Origin: Bacteroidota bacterium
GTDB lineage: Bacteria > Bacteroidota > Bacteroidia > Bacteroidales > Prolixibacteraceae
Length of the DNA: 42,526 nt
Assembly (NCBI GenBank): GCA_023412195.1
Contig: JAEYNZ010000108.1
Coordinates: forward strand, 1-42,526
Direction: 5' to 3'
Made by a program: the position numbers and the translations under genes. Below are positions 42,222 to 42,526 of this stretch, in pieces (position 1 is the first letter of the stretch; the number at the start of each line of letters is the position of its first letter). The notes beneath the pieces are model-generated. The model worked only from the letters and a program-made list of their open reading frames with translations. It searched no databases and had not been told where the DNA came from.

Positions 42222-42223
42222 TG

Positions 42224-42526
42224 GTAAGCATTCGCTGAACCACGTGTTTTAAATCTTCTGGCTGGTCTTTAGATTTGCTGGTTTAATTTTAAAGATAAGC
42301 CACATGTTAAACGAAAAAAAATTCCGGGCCATTTATAATGGGTTACTGGAATCCGGATTGACTATCCGTGACTATTGTGCAAACCAGCAGATAAACGAAG
42401 CAAAGTTCTATTATTGGCAGAACAAGCTAAAAGGACAGCTTCCTCCTAAAAGAGGATTCGTACCGGTGGTTTTTGGGAACGGTGTAAGAGCCCAGTCGTC
42501 CCAGGTTCCTGCCCCGATACAGGAGT
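42224..42526 (+). mobile_element. IS66-family insertion sequence, left end (runs off window)
   Basis: The sequence GTAAGCATTCGCTGAACCACG at 42224 begins with the 5'-GTAA typical of IS66-family terminal inverted repeats, 80 bp before an IS66-type TnpA gene. The inner parts (tnpB, tnpC) and the right end lie outside the window. The element cuts the 22-bp array after the first two bases of its seventh unit. Confidence 0.8.
42304..42526 (+). CDS. tnpA: IS66-family accessory protein TnpA (partial, cut by window end)
   Basis: The first 74 residues of a TnpA-type protein, beginning MLNEKKFRAIYNGLLESGL. The pattern TIRDYCANQQINEAKFYYWQNKL is the helix-turn-helix-type block conserved in IS66 accessory proteins (short LExSGLxxxxYC and FYYWxxKL). 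The tail has the GFVPVVF element seen in Bacteroidota members. The start is the ATG at 42304 and the frame is open to the window end. TnpB and TnpC, which would follow, are not visible. Confidence 0.87.
   Translation, partial: MLNEKKFRAIYNGLLESGLTIRDYCANQQINEAKFYYWQNKLKGQLPPKRGFVPVVFGNGVRAQSSQVPAPIQE

Overview
The window looks like a chromosomal segment of a Bacteroidota bacterium, probably of the Bacteroidales/Marinilabiliales type. The evidence is a DUF4251 protein, a histidine-kinase-type hybrid sensor with stacked PAS domains, a lipoprotein plus outer-membrane beta-barrel pair, many lipoprotein and Tat-like signal peptides, mostly weak Shine-Dalgarno sites, AT-rich intergenic DNA and an IS66-type element with a Bacteroidota-style TnpA. 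The genus cannot be fixed from the sequence alone. No rRNA, tRNA, CRISPR array, prophage or SusC/SusD pair was seen.

Layout. (1) 1-5.6 kb: an 11-bp tandem repeat at the left edge, a large hybrid sensor kinase (-), two small membrane-anchored proteins of unknown function and a 65-aa protein, with two good hairpin terminators. (2) 5.9-8.0 kb: an acidic, repeat-bearing lipoprotein followed by an outer-membrane barrel protein. (3) 8.1-16.4 kb: a tandem universal stress protein, a lipoprotein phosphotriesterase-like hydrolase, a membrane-anchored diheme cytochrome c, a small Cys-containing protein, gamma-glutamyltransferase, a Tat-type aldo/keto reductase, two small membrane proteins, a methyltransferase and the stump of an ECF sigma factor. 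(4) 16.6-27.0 kb: a ten-gene same-strand run, tightest from 18.8 to 26.2 kb. In order: Gfo/Idh/MocA oxidoreductase, TIM-barrel isomerase, second Gfo/Idh/MocA oxidoreductase, endo/exonuclease/phosphatase-fold lipoprotein, SDR, ROK kinase, SIS protein, FAD oxidoreductase, phosphotriesterase-like lactonase/hydrolase, and glucosamine-6-phosphate-deaminase-like protein. (5) 27-33.1 kb: an FRG-domain protein, a metallophosphoesterase, and a glycyl radical enzyme with its activase. (6) 33.1-39.1 kb: a second Tat-type aldo/keto reductase, a 7TM sensor kinase with a multi-TM partner, a signal-bearing DegT-type aminotransferase and a DUF4251 protein. (7) 39.1-42.5 kb: a repeat-rich stretch with a large 11-bp-unit palindromic array, two copies of an ~87-bp hairpin element, a lipoprotein TIM-barrel isomerase, a YeeZ-like NAD-binding protein, and a 22-bp repeat array cut by the left end of an IS66-family element that runs off the window.

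How the genes may work together. The 16.6-27.0 kb run reads as a catabolic cassette for an unidentified (amino)sugar: signal-bearing oxidoreductases and isomerase act outside or at the membrane, then a cytosolic oxidoreductase/lactonase/kinase/SIS/deaminase set follows. It has no transporter, glycoside hydrolase or complete regulator. Its kinase lacks all three ROK zinc cysteines, and its deaminase carries Asn where E. coli NagB has Asp141, so the substrate may be unusual. The clearest non-coding signal is three separate arrays built on 11- or 22-bp units, one of them palindromic and one interrupted by an insertion sequence.
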